DNA of 55,991 nucleotides from Catellatospora sp. KI3 (lineage in GTDB: Bacteria > Actinomycetota > Actinomycetes > Mycobacteriales > Micromonosporaceae). Where the stretch lies: positions 1-55,991 of the forward strand of contig NZ_JASAMB010000032.1 in the NCBI RefSeq assembly GCF_029948125.1, in the 5' to 3' direction. The notes under the pieces were generated by a model. The model saw only the letters and a program-made list of their open reading frames with translations. It ran no database searches and had not been told where the DNA came from. The position numbers were made by a program, and so were the translations under genes. Below, piece by piece: positions 32,915 through 40,363 of this stretch (positions within the stretch are counted from its first letter, which is position 1; the number at the start of each line of letters is the position of its first letter).

Positions 32915-32966
32915 GAAGAAGGGCCCCTTCTACATCGCAAAGCGATAAGAAGGGGCCCTTCCTTAC
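32915..32966. repeat. R1 palindromic repeat, copy 5 (inverted)
   Basis: GAAGAAGGGCCCCTTCTACA, spacer TCGCAAAGCGA, TAAGAAGGGGCCCTTCCTTA. It lies between the convergent beta-lactamase-fold and paaN genes. Confidence 0.9.
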
Positions 32967-32974
32967 TTCAGCTG

Positions 32975-34618
32975 TCAGGCGGGGCGGCGGGACTGGACGG
33001 TGCGGAAGCGCGAGGCGACGAAGGCCCCGTCGGTCAGCGCCGCGTTGGCCGCCGGGTTGGCGCCCGAGGCGTGGAAGTCGGAGAACGCGGCCGACTGGTT
33101 CACGAAGATCCCGCCGGTCAGGTTCGCCGACAGGTGCACGCCCACCTCGAGCGCGGCCCGCTCGACCGCGTCGAGCACCGACTCGTCGGTGCTGTACACG
33201 GCGGCGGTGATGGCGCCCTTGGCGCCGACCGTCTCCCGGAAGACGTCGATGCTGGCCGCGGTGGAGGCGGTGGGCACGGCGAAGGTCACCGGGCCGAAGC
33301 ACTCCGCGGCGTAGCCGTCGGTCGCCGTCACGATCATGGGGGTACGGCACACCGCCCCCGGATACGCCGGGTGGGCCAGCTCGGTCGAGTCGAGCACCAC
33401 GTCGCCCAGCTTGCGCGCGCCGTCCATCCGCTCCAGCACCGCGTCGCCGACGATCGCGCCGGTCAGCTCGACCGCCTTGGCCGGGTCGCCGGTGATCGCC
33501 CGGACCGCGTCGGCCACCCCGGCCACGACCTCGTCGAAGCTCTTGTGCCCGGCCTCGGTCTCGATGCCGCCGGACGGGATCAGCAGGTTCTGCGGCGTGG
33601 TGCACATCTGGCCGCTGTACAGCGTCAGCGAGAAGGCCAGGTTGCGGCACATGCCCGCGAAGTCGCCGGTCGAGTCGACGATGACGGTGTTCACGCCCGC
33701 CTTCTCGGTGTATACCTGCGCCTGGCGGGCGTTGGCCTCCAGCCAGTCGCCGAACGCGGTCGAGCCGGTGAAGTCGATGATGCGGACCTCGGGCCGCAGC
33801 GCCAGGTCGGCCGCGACCGGGTTGTCCCGGGTGTCGACCGCCAACTGCACCGTGTTCGGGTCGAGCCCGGCCTCGGCCAGCACCTCGCGCGCCGCCTGCA
33901 CCGTGATCGCCAGCGGCAGCACCGCGCCGGGGTGCGGCTTGACCAGCACCGGGTTGCCGGTGATCAGCGAGGCGAACAGGCCCGGCCACGAGTTCCAGGT
34001 CGGGAACGTGTTGCACCCGATCACCAGCCCGATCCCGCGCGGCACCACGTGGTACGTCTTGGCCAGCGTGTCCGCCTTCTTGGTCCACACCACGGACGCG
34101 ACCTGGCGGGTCTGCTCGGCGTACCCGTAGGCGATCGCCTCCAGCGCGCGGTCGAGGGCGTGCGGGCCGCCGGCCTGGAACGCCATCACGAACGGCTGGC
34201 CGGTCGTCGCGTGCACCGCGTTGGCCAGCTCGAACACGCGCTTGTGCAGCCGGGCCAGGATCTCCAGGCACACCCCGGCGCGTACGCGCGGACCGGCGTC
34301 GCGCCACGAGGGCAGCGCCGCGGCGGCGTTCGCGATCAGGGTGTCGACGCCGGTACGCGGGTAGCGCACGTCCAGCGCGACGCCGAACGGCGACTGCTCC
34401 GGCGCGATCCACTCCTGCGCGGGCTGGTCCAGCGGGAAGTCCTTGCCCAGCAGCGCCTCGAAGGCGGCCTTGCCGTCGGCGGCGGCGGTCTCGCCGTACA
34501 CCTTGGGGCTGGGCGACTCGGGGTAGGCCGACCAGTAGCCGCGCTCGGTGATCGCCCGCAGCGCGCCGGTCAGCAGCTCCTCGTGGGTGGCGAAGAGGTC
34601 GGTGACGGTAGCAGTCAT
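32975..34618 (-). CDS. paaN: Phenylacetate degradation protein PaaN (aldehyde dehydrogenase)
   Basis: A 547-residue aldehyde-dehydrogenase superfamily protein of the actinobacterial PaaN type. It opens TATVTDLFATHEELLTGALRA; VIGCNTFPTWNSWPGL is the cofactor loop, IDFTGSTAFGDWLEANA follows, and LYSGQMCTTPQNLLIP holds the catalytic cysteine. The enoyl-CoA hydratase domain of proteobacterial PaaZ is absent. PaaN is linked to the ring-opening aldehyde step of phenylacetyl-CoA breakdown. ATG 34618 follows CATGAT by seven bases; ATGs at 34627 and 34630 are alternatives. No other paa genes are in the window, so it is an isolated member here. Confidence 0.92.
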   Translation of the reverse strand: MTATVTDLFATHEELLTGALRAITERGYWSAYPESPSPKVYGETAAADGKAAFEALLGKDFPLDQPAQEWIAPEQSPFGVALDVRYPRTGVDTLIANAAAALPSWRDAGPRVRAGVCLEILARLHKRVFELANAVHATTGQPFVMAFQAGGPHALDRALEAIAYGYAEQTRQVASVVWTKKADTLAKTYHVVPRGIGLVIGCNTFPTWNSWPGLFASLITGNPVLVKPHPGAVLPLAITVQAAREVLAEAGLDPNTVQLAVDTRDNPVAADLALRPEVRIIDFTGSTAFGDWLEANARQAQVYTEKAGVNTVIVDSTGDFAGMCRNLAFSLTLYSGQMCTTPQNLLIPSGGIETEAGHKSFDEVVAGVADAVRAITGDPAKAVELTGAIVGDAVLERMDGARKLGDVVLDSTELAHPAYPGAVCRTPMIVTATDGYAAECFGPVTFAVPTASTAASIDVFRETVGAKGAITAAVYSTDESVLDAVERAALEVGVHLSANLTGGIFVNQSAAFSDFHASGANPAANAALTDGAFVASRFRTVQSRRPA

Positions 34619-34661
34619 GTCTGCCATCATGCCCGACGACGTGACCGCGCCCACCATGCCG

Positions 34662-35465
34662 TCAGCATCTACGCACCTTGAAGTCGTCGTCGACCTCGAT
34701 GTACGCGTGCGACACGTAGATGTTCTCGCCGACCCGGTCCCACAGGTCGGTGCTGCGTACCGTCCCGTCGACCCTGTCGCCGCGCACCTGGCACCGGATC
34801 GGCACCTGCGCGTGCTCGGCCGCCCCGCCGCGCAGCGCCGCACCCAGCCGCGGCCCCGAGCGCACCCGCAGCGGCTCGCCCTTCGGCGTGTCCACGGTCC
34901 CGCGCTCGCCGTCCCCCGTCCACAGGAAGGTGACGTCGACCCACTCGTTGCGGTCCAGGCCCAGCCCGTCCCAGAAGGCGCCGTCGGCGATGTCGATCCC
35001 GGCCGGGTTGCTCACCTTCCGGCCGGACTCGTCCTTGCCCCGGTGGTACCCGTCCTCGTACGCGGCCTGCGCCTCGGGTCTGCCCCGGGGCAGGTCGTCC
35101 CACGAGTGCCGGTTCTCGGCCCAGTAGTCGTCCATGGTGTTCCACGGGCCGACGTCCCACACCGGCAGGAAGACGCAGCGGTCGTTGCCCTCGTGGCAGA
35201 CCCGTACGCTGCGGTCGCCCTCGCCCTGGTCGGACAGCCCGCGCCAGGACGGCAGCGCCGCGAACCAGTCGCGGTTGGCGATGGTGTGGCCGTTGGCGGT
35301 CTTCCAGCCGACCAGGCCCTCCCGGGTGGCGAAGACCCGGGCGGTCAGGGTGCCGCCCGCCTGCGGCGAGCGGGCGTGGGCGACGGCGGTGGTCACCGCG
35401 GCGATCGTCAGCGCCGGCACCACGGTGACCACGGTCAGCAGGGCTATGAGCAGTCGCGGCCTCAT
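34662..35465 (-). CDS. Secreted protein with C-terminal SH3-like region
   Basis: A 267-residue protein with a clear signal peptide (MRPRLLIALLTVVTVVPALT then AHA-RS). The middle holds ANRDWFAALPSWRGLS, a Cys pair (VCHEGNDRCVFLPVWDVGPW) and WVDVTFLW, reminiscent of the double-psi beta-barrel fold of RlpA/expansin-like proteins. The last ~70 residues (RVRSGPRLGAALRGG ... DLWDRVGENIYVSHAYIE) resemble a bacterial SH3 domain and end in a cysteine. A cell-wall role is plausible; no catalytic function is assigned. ATG 35465 was taken as it opens the signal peptide directly. Confidence 0.8.
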   Translation of the reverse strand: MRPRLLIALLTVVTVVPALTIAAVTTAVAHARSPQAGGTLTARVFATREGLVGWKTANGHTIANRDWFAALPSWRGLSDQGEGDRSVRVCHEGNDRCVFLPVWDVGPWNTMDDYWAENRHSWDDLPRGRPEAQAAYEDGYHRGKDESGRKVSNPAGIDIADGAFWDGLGLDRNEWVDVTFLWTGDGERGTVDTPKGEPLRVRSGPRLGAALRGGAAEHAQVPIRCQVRGDRVDGTVRSTDLWDRVGENIYVSHAYIEVDDDFKVRRC

Positions 35466-35527
35466 AACCCCGCAACGATCATGCCCCTGACCAGGAAATC
35501 ATCCGTTTAGCCCCTTTTGTCCCAACC

Positions 35528-35610
35528 CCAAGATCGGTCCAGTTGCCGGGCAAACGGGGGAGAGTACGCCCAAGATACGCCCGGTTGCCCGGCAACTCAG
35601 CCGATCTTGG
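35528..35610. repeat. R4 inverted repeat
   Basis: Arms CCAAGATCGG/CCGATCTTGG (35528-35537, 35601-35610) and AGTTGCCGGGCAA/TTGCCCGGCAACT (35541-35553, 35585-35597) form a stem of ~23 bp around a 31-base centre. It fills the gap between a secreted-protein gene start and the stop of the following GNAT gene. Confidence 0.88.
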
Positions 35611-35611
35611 G

Positions 35612-36631
35612 TCAGAGCTCGCGCTGCCAGTTCTGGGCGGCGCAGACGGGGCGGAAGCCCATCTGGTCATTGATCGCGATCATGTACGAGTTCTCGGCCG
35701 CGTTGAACGTGTCGATCACCTCGACGCCGGGCGACTCGGCGCGGAACATGCGCAGGTTCTCCAGCTTGACGAGGGTGCCGAGCCGGTGGCCGCGGTGGTC
35801 CGGGTCCACGATGGTGATCTGCTGCCAGGCATGCCACGGGATGCTGTCATGCGTGGTGATCGCGGTGAACGCGGCGAGCTGCCCCGTCTGCTCGTGCACC
35901 GCGCCGGTCCGCCACGTCATCCGGCCCCGGTCCCGCTCCACCTGCTCGATCTCGCGCATCCGCGCCCGGTCGGCCAGCTCCGCCTCCACCTGCAGATCAC
36001 CCATCGGCGCGTCGGTCACCAGGCGTGAGTCCAGGTACGCCATGCCGTCGACCAGGTCGTCCGGGGTGTCGTCGTGCCACCGCACCAGGCGGTAGCCCTC
36101 GGCCTTCGCCCACGCCGACGCCAGCAGGTCGGCCAGCACCGCCTCGTCCACCGACGCCAGCTCCAGCCGTCGCTGCACCTCCGGCAGCGTGCTGCTGAAA
36201 CCCGTCGCCGCCCCGAACGCCGCCCCGGCCTCGTCCCGGGCGGGCAGCCCCGGCAGCGACAGCGCGCTGTGCGACATCAGCACGGTGCGGCCGTGGTCCG
36301 CCGCCACCGACAGCACGAAGTCCAGCAGCTGCCGCCCGATGCCCTGCCTGCGGAAACGCGGATCCACCTCGATGGTGAAGGACAGCGTCTTCAGGTTGTC
36401 CTCGGTGGGCAGGTTGACGTCCACCCGGCCGACCGGCATCCCGTCGCGCAGCGCGACGTGCCAGAGGTGGAGCCGACCGGGGTAGGGGTGCGTCAGGAAC
36501 TGCCGGACCAGGGCGGGCGTCATCGGCGGGAAGTGGGGGACCTCATGTCGCCGTACCTCTTCGGTCGCTTGGAACCATTGCTCGATCGAAGCGGCGTCGT
36601 CAGCGGTGAGCCTGGTGATGGTGAGGGTCAT
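35612..36631 (-). CDS. GNAT acetyltransferase, two domains
   Basis: A 339-residue protein with two GNAT-like halves. The first has the acetyl-CoA motif FTIEVDPRFRRQGIGRQLLD; the second has ITIVDPDHRGHRLGTLVKLE, then VEVIDTFNAAENSYMIAINDQMGF, a segment typical of large actinobacterial double GNATs. Target unknown. ATG 36631 is chosen over ATG 36655 because CACCCT ends seven bases before it. The stop lies one base from the R4 inverted repeat. Confidence 0.88.
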   Translation of the reverse strand: MTLTITRLTADDAASIEQWFQATEEVRRHEVPHFPPMTPALVRQFLTHPYPGRLHLWHVALRDGMPVGRVDVNLPTEDNLKTLSFTIEVDPRFRRQGIGRQLLDFVLSVAADHGRTVLMSHSALSLPGLPARDEAGAAFGAATGFSSTLPEVQRRLELASVDEAVLADLLASAWAKAEGYRLVRWHDDTPDDLVDGMAYLDSRLVTDAPMGDLQVEAELADRARMREIEQVERDRGRMTWRTGAVHEQTGQLAAFTAITTHDSIPWHAWQQITIVDPDHRGHRLGTLVKLENLRMFRAESPGVEVIDTFNAAENSYMIAINDQMGFRPVCAAQNWQREL

Positions 36632-36691
36632 GCCCGACAGGGTGCCCCCGCCCACCAGGCCCTCGCATCCAATTTTCGGTACCTCCGAGGC

Positions 36692-37987
36692 TCAGCTCAG
36701 CAGGCCGGCCTCGCGGGCCGCCTTCAGCGACGGCTTCACCCGGTAGGTGGGGCCGACGAGCGCGGAGACCGCGTCGAGGGTCTTGAGGCCCTCGCCGGTG
36801 TTGTAGACGACCGTCTCCAGCGTCGGGTCGAGCTTGCCGGAGGCGATCAGCTTCGCGGTGACCGCGGTGGTCACGCCGCCCGCGGTCTCGGCGAACACGC
36901 CGGTGGTGCGGGCCAGCAGCCGGATCGCGTCGCGGATCTCGTCGTCGGAGGCGTAGTCCATCCAGCCGCCGGTGCGGCGCACGGCCTCCAGGGCGTACAG
37001 CCCGGCGGCCGGGTCGCCGATGTTCAGCGACTTCGCGATGCCGGTCGGCTTCACGGGAGTGATCACGTCGGTGTCCGCGTGCAGCGCGGTCGCGATGGGG
37101 TTGCAGCCCGCCGACTGGGCGCCGAACACCTTCCAGCCGCGCCGACCATCCGGAAGCTCTGGCGCCACCGCCAGACCGGCCTCGACCAGCTCCTGGAACG
37201 CCTTGTCCACCTTGGTCAGCAGCTCGCCGGAGGCCATCGGGATGACCACCTGGGCCGGGATGCGCCAGCCGAGCTGCTCGGCCACCTCGTAGCCCAGCGT
37301 CTTGGAGCCCTCGGCGTAGAACGGGCGCACGTTCACGTTGACGAACGCGGTGTCCTCGAAGTCGTCGGTCTCGACGAGCTCCGAGCACAGGCGGTTGACG
37401 TCGTCGTACGACCCCTCGATGGCGACCAGGTCGCCGCCGTACACGGCGGTCGTGATGATCTTGCCCTGCTCCAGGTCGTGCGGGATGAAGACGATCGAGG
37501 GCACCCCGGCGCGGGCCGCGTGCGCGGCGACGGAGTTGGCCAGGTTGCCGGTCGAGGCGCAGGCGTAGCGGGTGAAGCCGAGCGCCTTCGCGGCGGTCAG
37601 CGCCACCGACACCACGCGGTCCTTGAACGAGTGCGTCGGGTTGGCCGAGTCGTCCTTCACCCACAGCGGCGCGCGCAGGCCGATCTCGGCGGCCAGGGCG
37701 TCGGCGCGGACCAGCGGGGTCAGGCCCGGGTCGAGGGTGACGCGGTCGGCCTCGTGCTGCCCCACCGGCAGCAGCCCGGCGTAGCGCCAGATGTTCTGCG
37801 GACCGGCCTGGATCTGGGCCCGGGTCACCCTGGCCAGCGCCTCGGCGTCGTACCAGACTTCCAGCGGGCCGAAACACTCGTAACAGGCGTGCTGGGCGGC
37901 GAGGGGGAAGCGGGCACCGCAGCCGCGGCACTCGAGACCGCGAGCCGGAGAGTCGACGCCAAGGGGCGAGATGACGGAAGTCGTCAC
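36692..37987 (-). CDS. thrC: Threonine synthase
   Basis: A 431-residue fold-type II PLP enzyme. An N-terminal Cys4 knuckle (Cys20, 23, 35, 38 in ECRGCG and ACYECFG) is seen in many threonine synthases of this class. The PLP lysine lies in PTHSFKDRVVSVAL, and GNLANSVAAHAARAG and MASGELLTKVDKA are further active-site segments. It converts O-phosphohomoserine to threonine. Its mRNA leader carries a SAM-I riboswitch, whose P1 abuts the Shine-Dalgarno GAGAGGA before GTG 37987; high SAM (methionine surplus) is thus expected to lower threonine synthase. Confidence 0.96.
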   Translation of the reverse strand: MTTSVISPLGVDSPARGLECRGCGARFPLAAQHACYECFGPLEVWYDAEALARVTRAQIQAGPQNIWRYAGLLPVGQHEADRVTLDPGLTPLVRADALAAEIGLRAPLWVKDDSANPTHSFKDRVVSVALTAAKALGFTRYACASTGNLANSVAAHAARAGVPSIVFIPHDLEQGKIITTAVYGGDLVAIEGSYDDVNRLCSELVETDDFEDTAFVNVNVRPFYAEGSKTLGYEVAEQLGWRIPAQVVIPMASGELLTKVDKAFQELVEAGLAVAPELPDGRRGWKVFGAQSAGCNPIATALHADTDVITPVKPTGIAKSLNIGDPAAGLYALEAVRRTGGWMDYASDDEIRDAIRLLARTTGVFAETAGGVTTAVTAKLIASGKLDPTLETVVYNTGEGLKTLDAVSALVGPTYRVKPSLKAAREAGLLS

Positions 37988-37998
37988 GAGGATGTCCT

Positions 37999-38108
37999 CT
38001 CATCTTCCCGACGTCGCCACCGTGGCGCGCCGGACGGAGTTGGCACCTGCCATCGATGGTGGTTGCCGGAGCGTCGTCGGGCCGTGTCCCTCAGCTCCTC
38101 TGGATGAG
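37999..38108 (-). ncRNA. SAM-I (S-box) riboswitch
   Basis: Read on the minus strand: CTCATCCAGAGGAGCTGAGG, GACACGGCCCGACGACGCTC, CGGCAACC, GGTGCCAACTCC and GGGAAGATGAG. These are the S-box landmarks (AGAG kink-turn side, GAGGGA, GGCAACC, GGTGCCAA). P1 is CTCATC/GATGAG. The 3' strand of P1 overlaps the start of the thrC Shine-Dalgarno, arguing for translational control. Confidence 0.93.
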
Positions 38109-38163
38109 GTATTCAGTTGTGATTCGTAGTTAAGCAGAACGGCATCGGGCCGGGCCAGCGTTC

Positions 38164-38195
38164 CCAGGGGATGAGACCTACGCCTCATCCCCTGG
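38164..38195 (-). terminator. Hairpin terminator after the secreted coiled-coil gene
   Basis: A perfect 12-bp stem (38164-38175 with 38184-38195) with an eight-base loop, nine bases after the stop of the 38205-38978 gene and upstream of the thrC leader. Confidence 0.75.
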
Positions 38196-38204
38196 ACGCA
38201 TCGT

Positions 38205-38978
38205 TCACTTCGACTTGGCCGCCTTGTCCTTGACCAGGTCGCGGATCGCCTTGGCGTCGGCGATCGCCGCCTTCAGCGCGGTCCGCCCGTCGCGAACCTT
38301 GCCCCGGGCCGCCTGCGTCTGCGCCTTGATCGCCTCGGCGTCCGGACCCGGCTTCACCGCCAGCAGCGCGTCGGCCACCCCGCTCACGGCCGCCTCAGCC
38401 TTGTCGAGTTGCGCCTTCATGTCGGCCAGCTTCGCCTCGGCGTCGCCGACGTCCTTACCGGCGGCCTTGGCCGCCGCGATCGCCTTGCCCAGCTTGTCGT
38501 ACGCCGTCCGCAGCCGCGCCACGGCGGCGGTCTCGACGTCGGCCGCGAGCGTCAGGTGCACCTGCTTCTGCACCAGGATGTACACCCGGTAGTCCTCGAC
38601 CATGCTGCGGGCGTCGGCCTTCAGCGCCTCCAGCGTGGTCTCCCCCGCCACCTTGGCCTTCAGCTCGGTCAGCCCGGTGACGGCCTGGTCGAGGATCGCC
38701 TTGAGCGCGGCCTGGTGCCCGTCGGACAGCCGCGCCGCGTTGTTGATCGCCACGCCGTTGGCGCGCAGCACGGCCAGGCGGCCGTCGATCCGCGCGGTGA
38801 CCAGTCTCTTCGCCGCGTCCACGGTCGTGGCCCGGTCGGCGAGCACGACACCGGTCGGCGCCGCCGCCTGCGCGGGCAGCGCCGCGGTCAGGCCGAGGGT
38901 GGCGGCGACCAGTCCGGTGGCCGCGAGGCGGCCCGCCAGGAGCAGGCGCTGGGTGCTGGTGCGCTTGTCAGTCCGCAT
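38205..38978 (-). CDS. Secreted helical (coiled-coil) protein
   Basis: A 257-residue protein with a signal peptide (RLAATGLVAATLGLTAALPA then QAAA) and an almost wholly alpha-helical body rich in Ala, Lys, Asp and Glu (for example KLGKAIAAAKAAGKDVGDAE, AKLADMKAQLDKAEAAV). It ends in a Lys-rich tail (VKDKAAKSK). It looks like a long helical bundle or coiled coil outside the cell. It overlaps the upstream lipoprotein gene by 11 bases, so the two are co-expressed and may interact. No known family recognised. Confidence 0.82.
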   Translation of the reverse strand: MRTDKRTSTQRLLLAGRLAATGLVAATLGLTAALPAQAAAPTGVVLADRATTVDAAKRLVTARIDGRLAVLRANGVAINNAARLSDGHQAALKAILDQAVTGLTELKAKVAGETTLEALKADARSMVEDYRVYILVQKQVHLTLAADVETAAVARLRTAYDKLGKAIAAAKAAGKDVGDAEAKLADMKAQLDKAEAAVSGVADALLAVKPGPDAEAIKAQTQAARGKVRDGRTALKAAIADAKAIRDLVKDKAAKSK

Positions 38979-39237
38979 CGGTGGGGCTCTCCTCTGCCTT
39001 CTTCAGCTGTCCGTCCAGCTCGGTGAGCAGCTTGTCCAGCTCACTGAGGTCGGTGTCGGTCTGCGCGGCGACCGCCGCGGGGTCGGCGGCGCCCTGCGCC
39101 GGGGCGGGGGTGGTCACGGTCGTGCCGCCCCTGTCGGCCGGCGCACCGGCACCGTCGCGGGCACCGCCGGCGCGGCACCCGGTCAGCGCCACGCCGACCA
39201 GTACGGCGAGCGCCGTCATTGCGAGCACACGTTTCAT
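38968..39237 (-). CDS. Small lipoprotein
   Basis: An 89-residue protein with a lipobox: MKRVLAMTALAVLVGVALTGCRAG, so Cys21 would be lipidated after signal peptidase II cleavage. A Pro/Ala/Thr-rich linker leads to a short acidic helix (DTDLSELDKLLTELDGQLKK) that could pair with the coiled-coil protein encoded next. The 3' end overlaps that gene by 11 bases. Confidence 0.83.
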   Translation of the reverse strand: MKRVLAMTALAVLVGVALTGCRAGGARDGAGAPADRGGTTVTTPAPAQGAADPAAVAAQTDTDLSELDKLLTELDGQLKKAEESPTDAD

Positions 39238-39355
39238 ACCGGGAACCCTGCCAGCCCCCGGTCAACCCCAGACCCCCCGCAATGTAAGCGTCACGTCAGA
39301 ACCACCCCGGCCACCCGACCACCCCCGCCCGCCCCGCGCCCCGCCCCCGGCCCCC

Positions 39356-39430
39356 TTGAAATTGACGCTGGCCTATCCAGAAGACGATTCCGAGATCATC
39401 TTGCTCTAGATAGGCCAGCGTCAATTTCAA
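39356..39430. repeat. R3 inverted repeat, copy 2
   Basis: TTGAAATTGACGCTGGCCTA at the left and TAGGCCAGCGTCAATTTCAA at the right, 20 bp of perfect complementarity, around a 35-base centre that includes GATTCCGAGATCATC. The core matches copy 1 at 20.55 kb. Confidence 0.92.
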
Positions 39431-39481
39431 AGCGGTTGGGGACAGGGGTGATATGGCGGCAGCGGGTGGGCTGCGGGCGGG

Positions 39482-40363
39482 TCAGCTGACCACGTCCTTG
39501 CGGGAGAAGCGCCAGAAAGCCAGGCCCCAGAAGATCGCGGCGTACGAGATCGCCGAGATCGCCCCCTTGATCACGTCGTCGAACTGCATCGGCGTCGTCA
39601 GCAGCCCCAGGTACGCCTGCGAGAAGTGGGTCGGCAGGAGGTTGCGCAGCGTCCCCAGCGCGGTGATCTGGTCCAGGATGCTCGACACGATGTACAGCAG
39701 CACCGCCCCGCCGACCGCCCCCAGCGGCGCGTCGGTCAGCACCGACAGCAGGAACGCCAGCCCGGCCACGACCAGCAGCGTCAGCCCGAGGTACCCGGCG
39801 ATCGACAGCAGCCGCAGCACGCCCTCCCCGGCGGGCACCTCGGCCGCGATCCCCGACTGCAGCGGATGCCACCCGTAGCGCAGCGTGCCCAGGGCGAGCG
39901 CGGTGCCCGTGAGCAGCACGATCGCCAGCGCCGAGTAGCTCAGCGCCACGGCCAGCTTGATCCCGAGCAGCCGGGCGCGGGGCACCGGCACCGCGAGCAG
40001 GTAGCGCAGGCTGCCCCAGCTCGCCTCGGACGCGACCGTGTCGCCGTGGAACAGCGCCACGACCACGACCAGCAGGAAGCTCGCCGAGACGAACACCGTG
40101 AACAGCGCGAAGTTGAGCCCGCCCGCCACGGCCACGTCGACCAGCTGCGAGAACTGGCCCCGGCCGTTGCGGCCGTCGTCGTCGCCGCTGCCCAGCTCGA
40201 ACGCGATCAGCAGGACGACCGGCAGCAGCATCATGAACCCGAGCGCGAGCTGCGTACGCCGGCGGCGCCACTGCCGCTGGAACTCCGTGGCGTACGTCAG
40301 CGTCCGGCTCGGCCGGTACTCGGCGGCGGCGCCGTCGGCGCGGGCCGTCTCGACAGTGCTCAT
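39482..40363 (-). CDS. ABC transporter permease (ABC-2 type)
   Basis: A 293-residue membrane protein with about six segments, opening with a cytoplasmic region (YATEFQRQWRRRRTQLALGF) typical of ABC-2 permeases. ASWGSLRYLLAVPVPRARLLG, between segments 2 and 3, is the coupling region of the family. The ATG overlaps the stop of the upstream hydrolase-ATPase fusion gene by four bases (ATGA), so the pair forms one transporter unit. Substrate unknown. Confidence 0.9.
   Translation of the reverse strand: MSTVETARADGAAAEYRPSRTLTYATEFQRQWRRRRTQLALGFMMLLPVVLLIAFELGSGDDDGRNGRGQFSQLVDVAVAGGLNFALFTVFVSASFLLVVVVALFHGDTVASEASWGSLRYLLAVPVPRARLLGIKLAVALSYSALAIVLLTGTALALGTLRYGWHPLQSGIAAEVPAGEGVLRLLSIAGYLGLTLLVVAGLAFLLSVLTDAPLGAVGGAVLLYIVSSILDQITALGTLRNLLPTHFSQAYLGLLTTPMQFDDVIKGAISAISYAAIFWGLAFWRFSRKDVVS

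Noticed and set aside
33071..34681. 536-codon plus-strand open frame opposite paaN
   Set aside because: The paaN frame matches a known family over its whole length; the opposite frame is compositionally biased and matches nothing I know.
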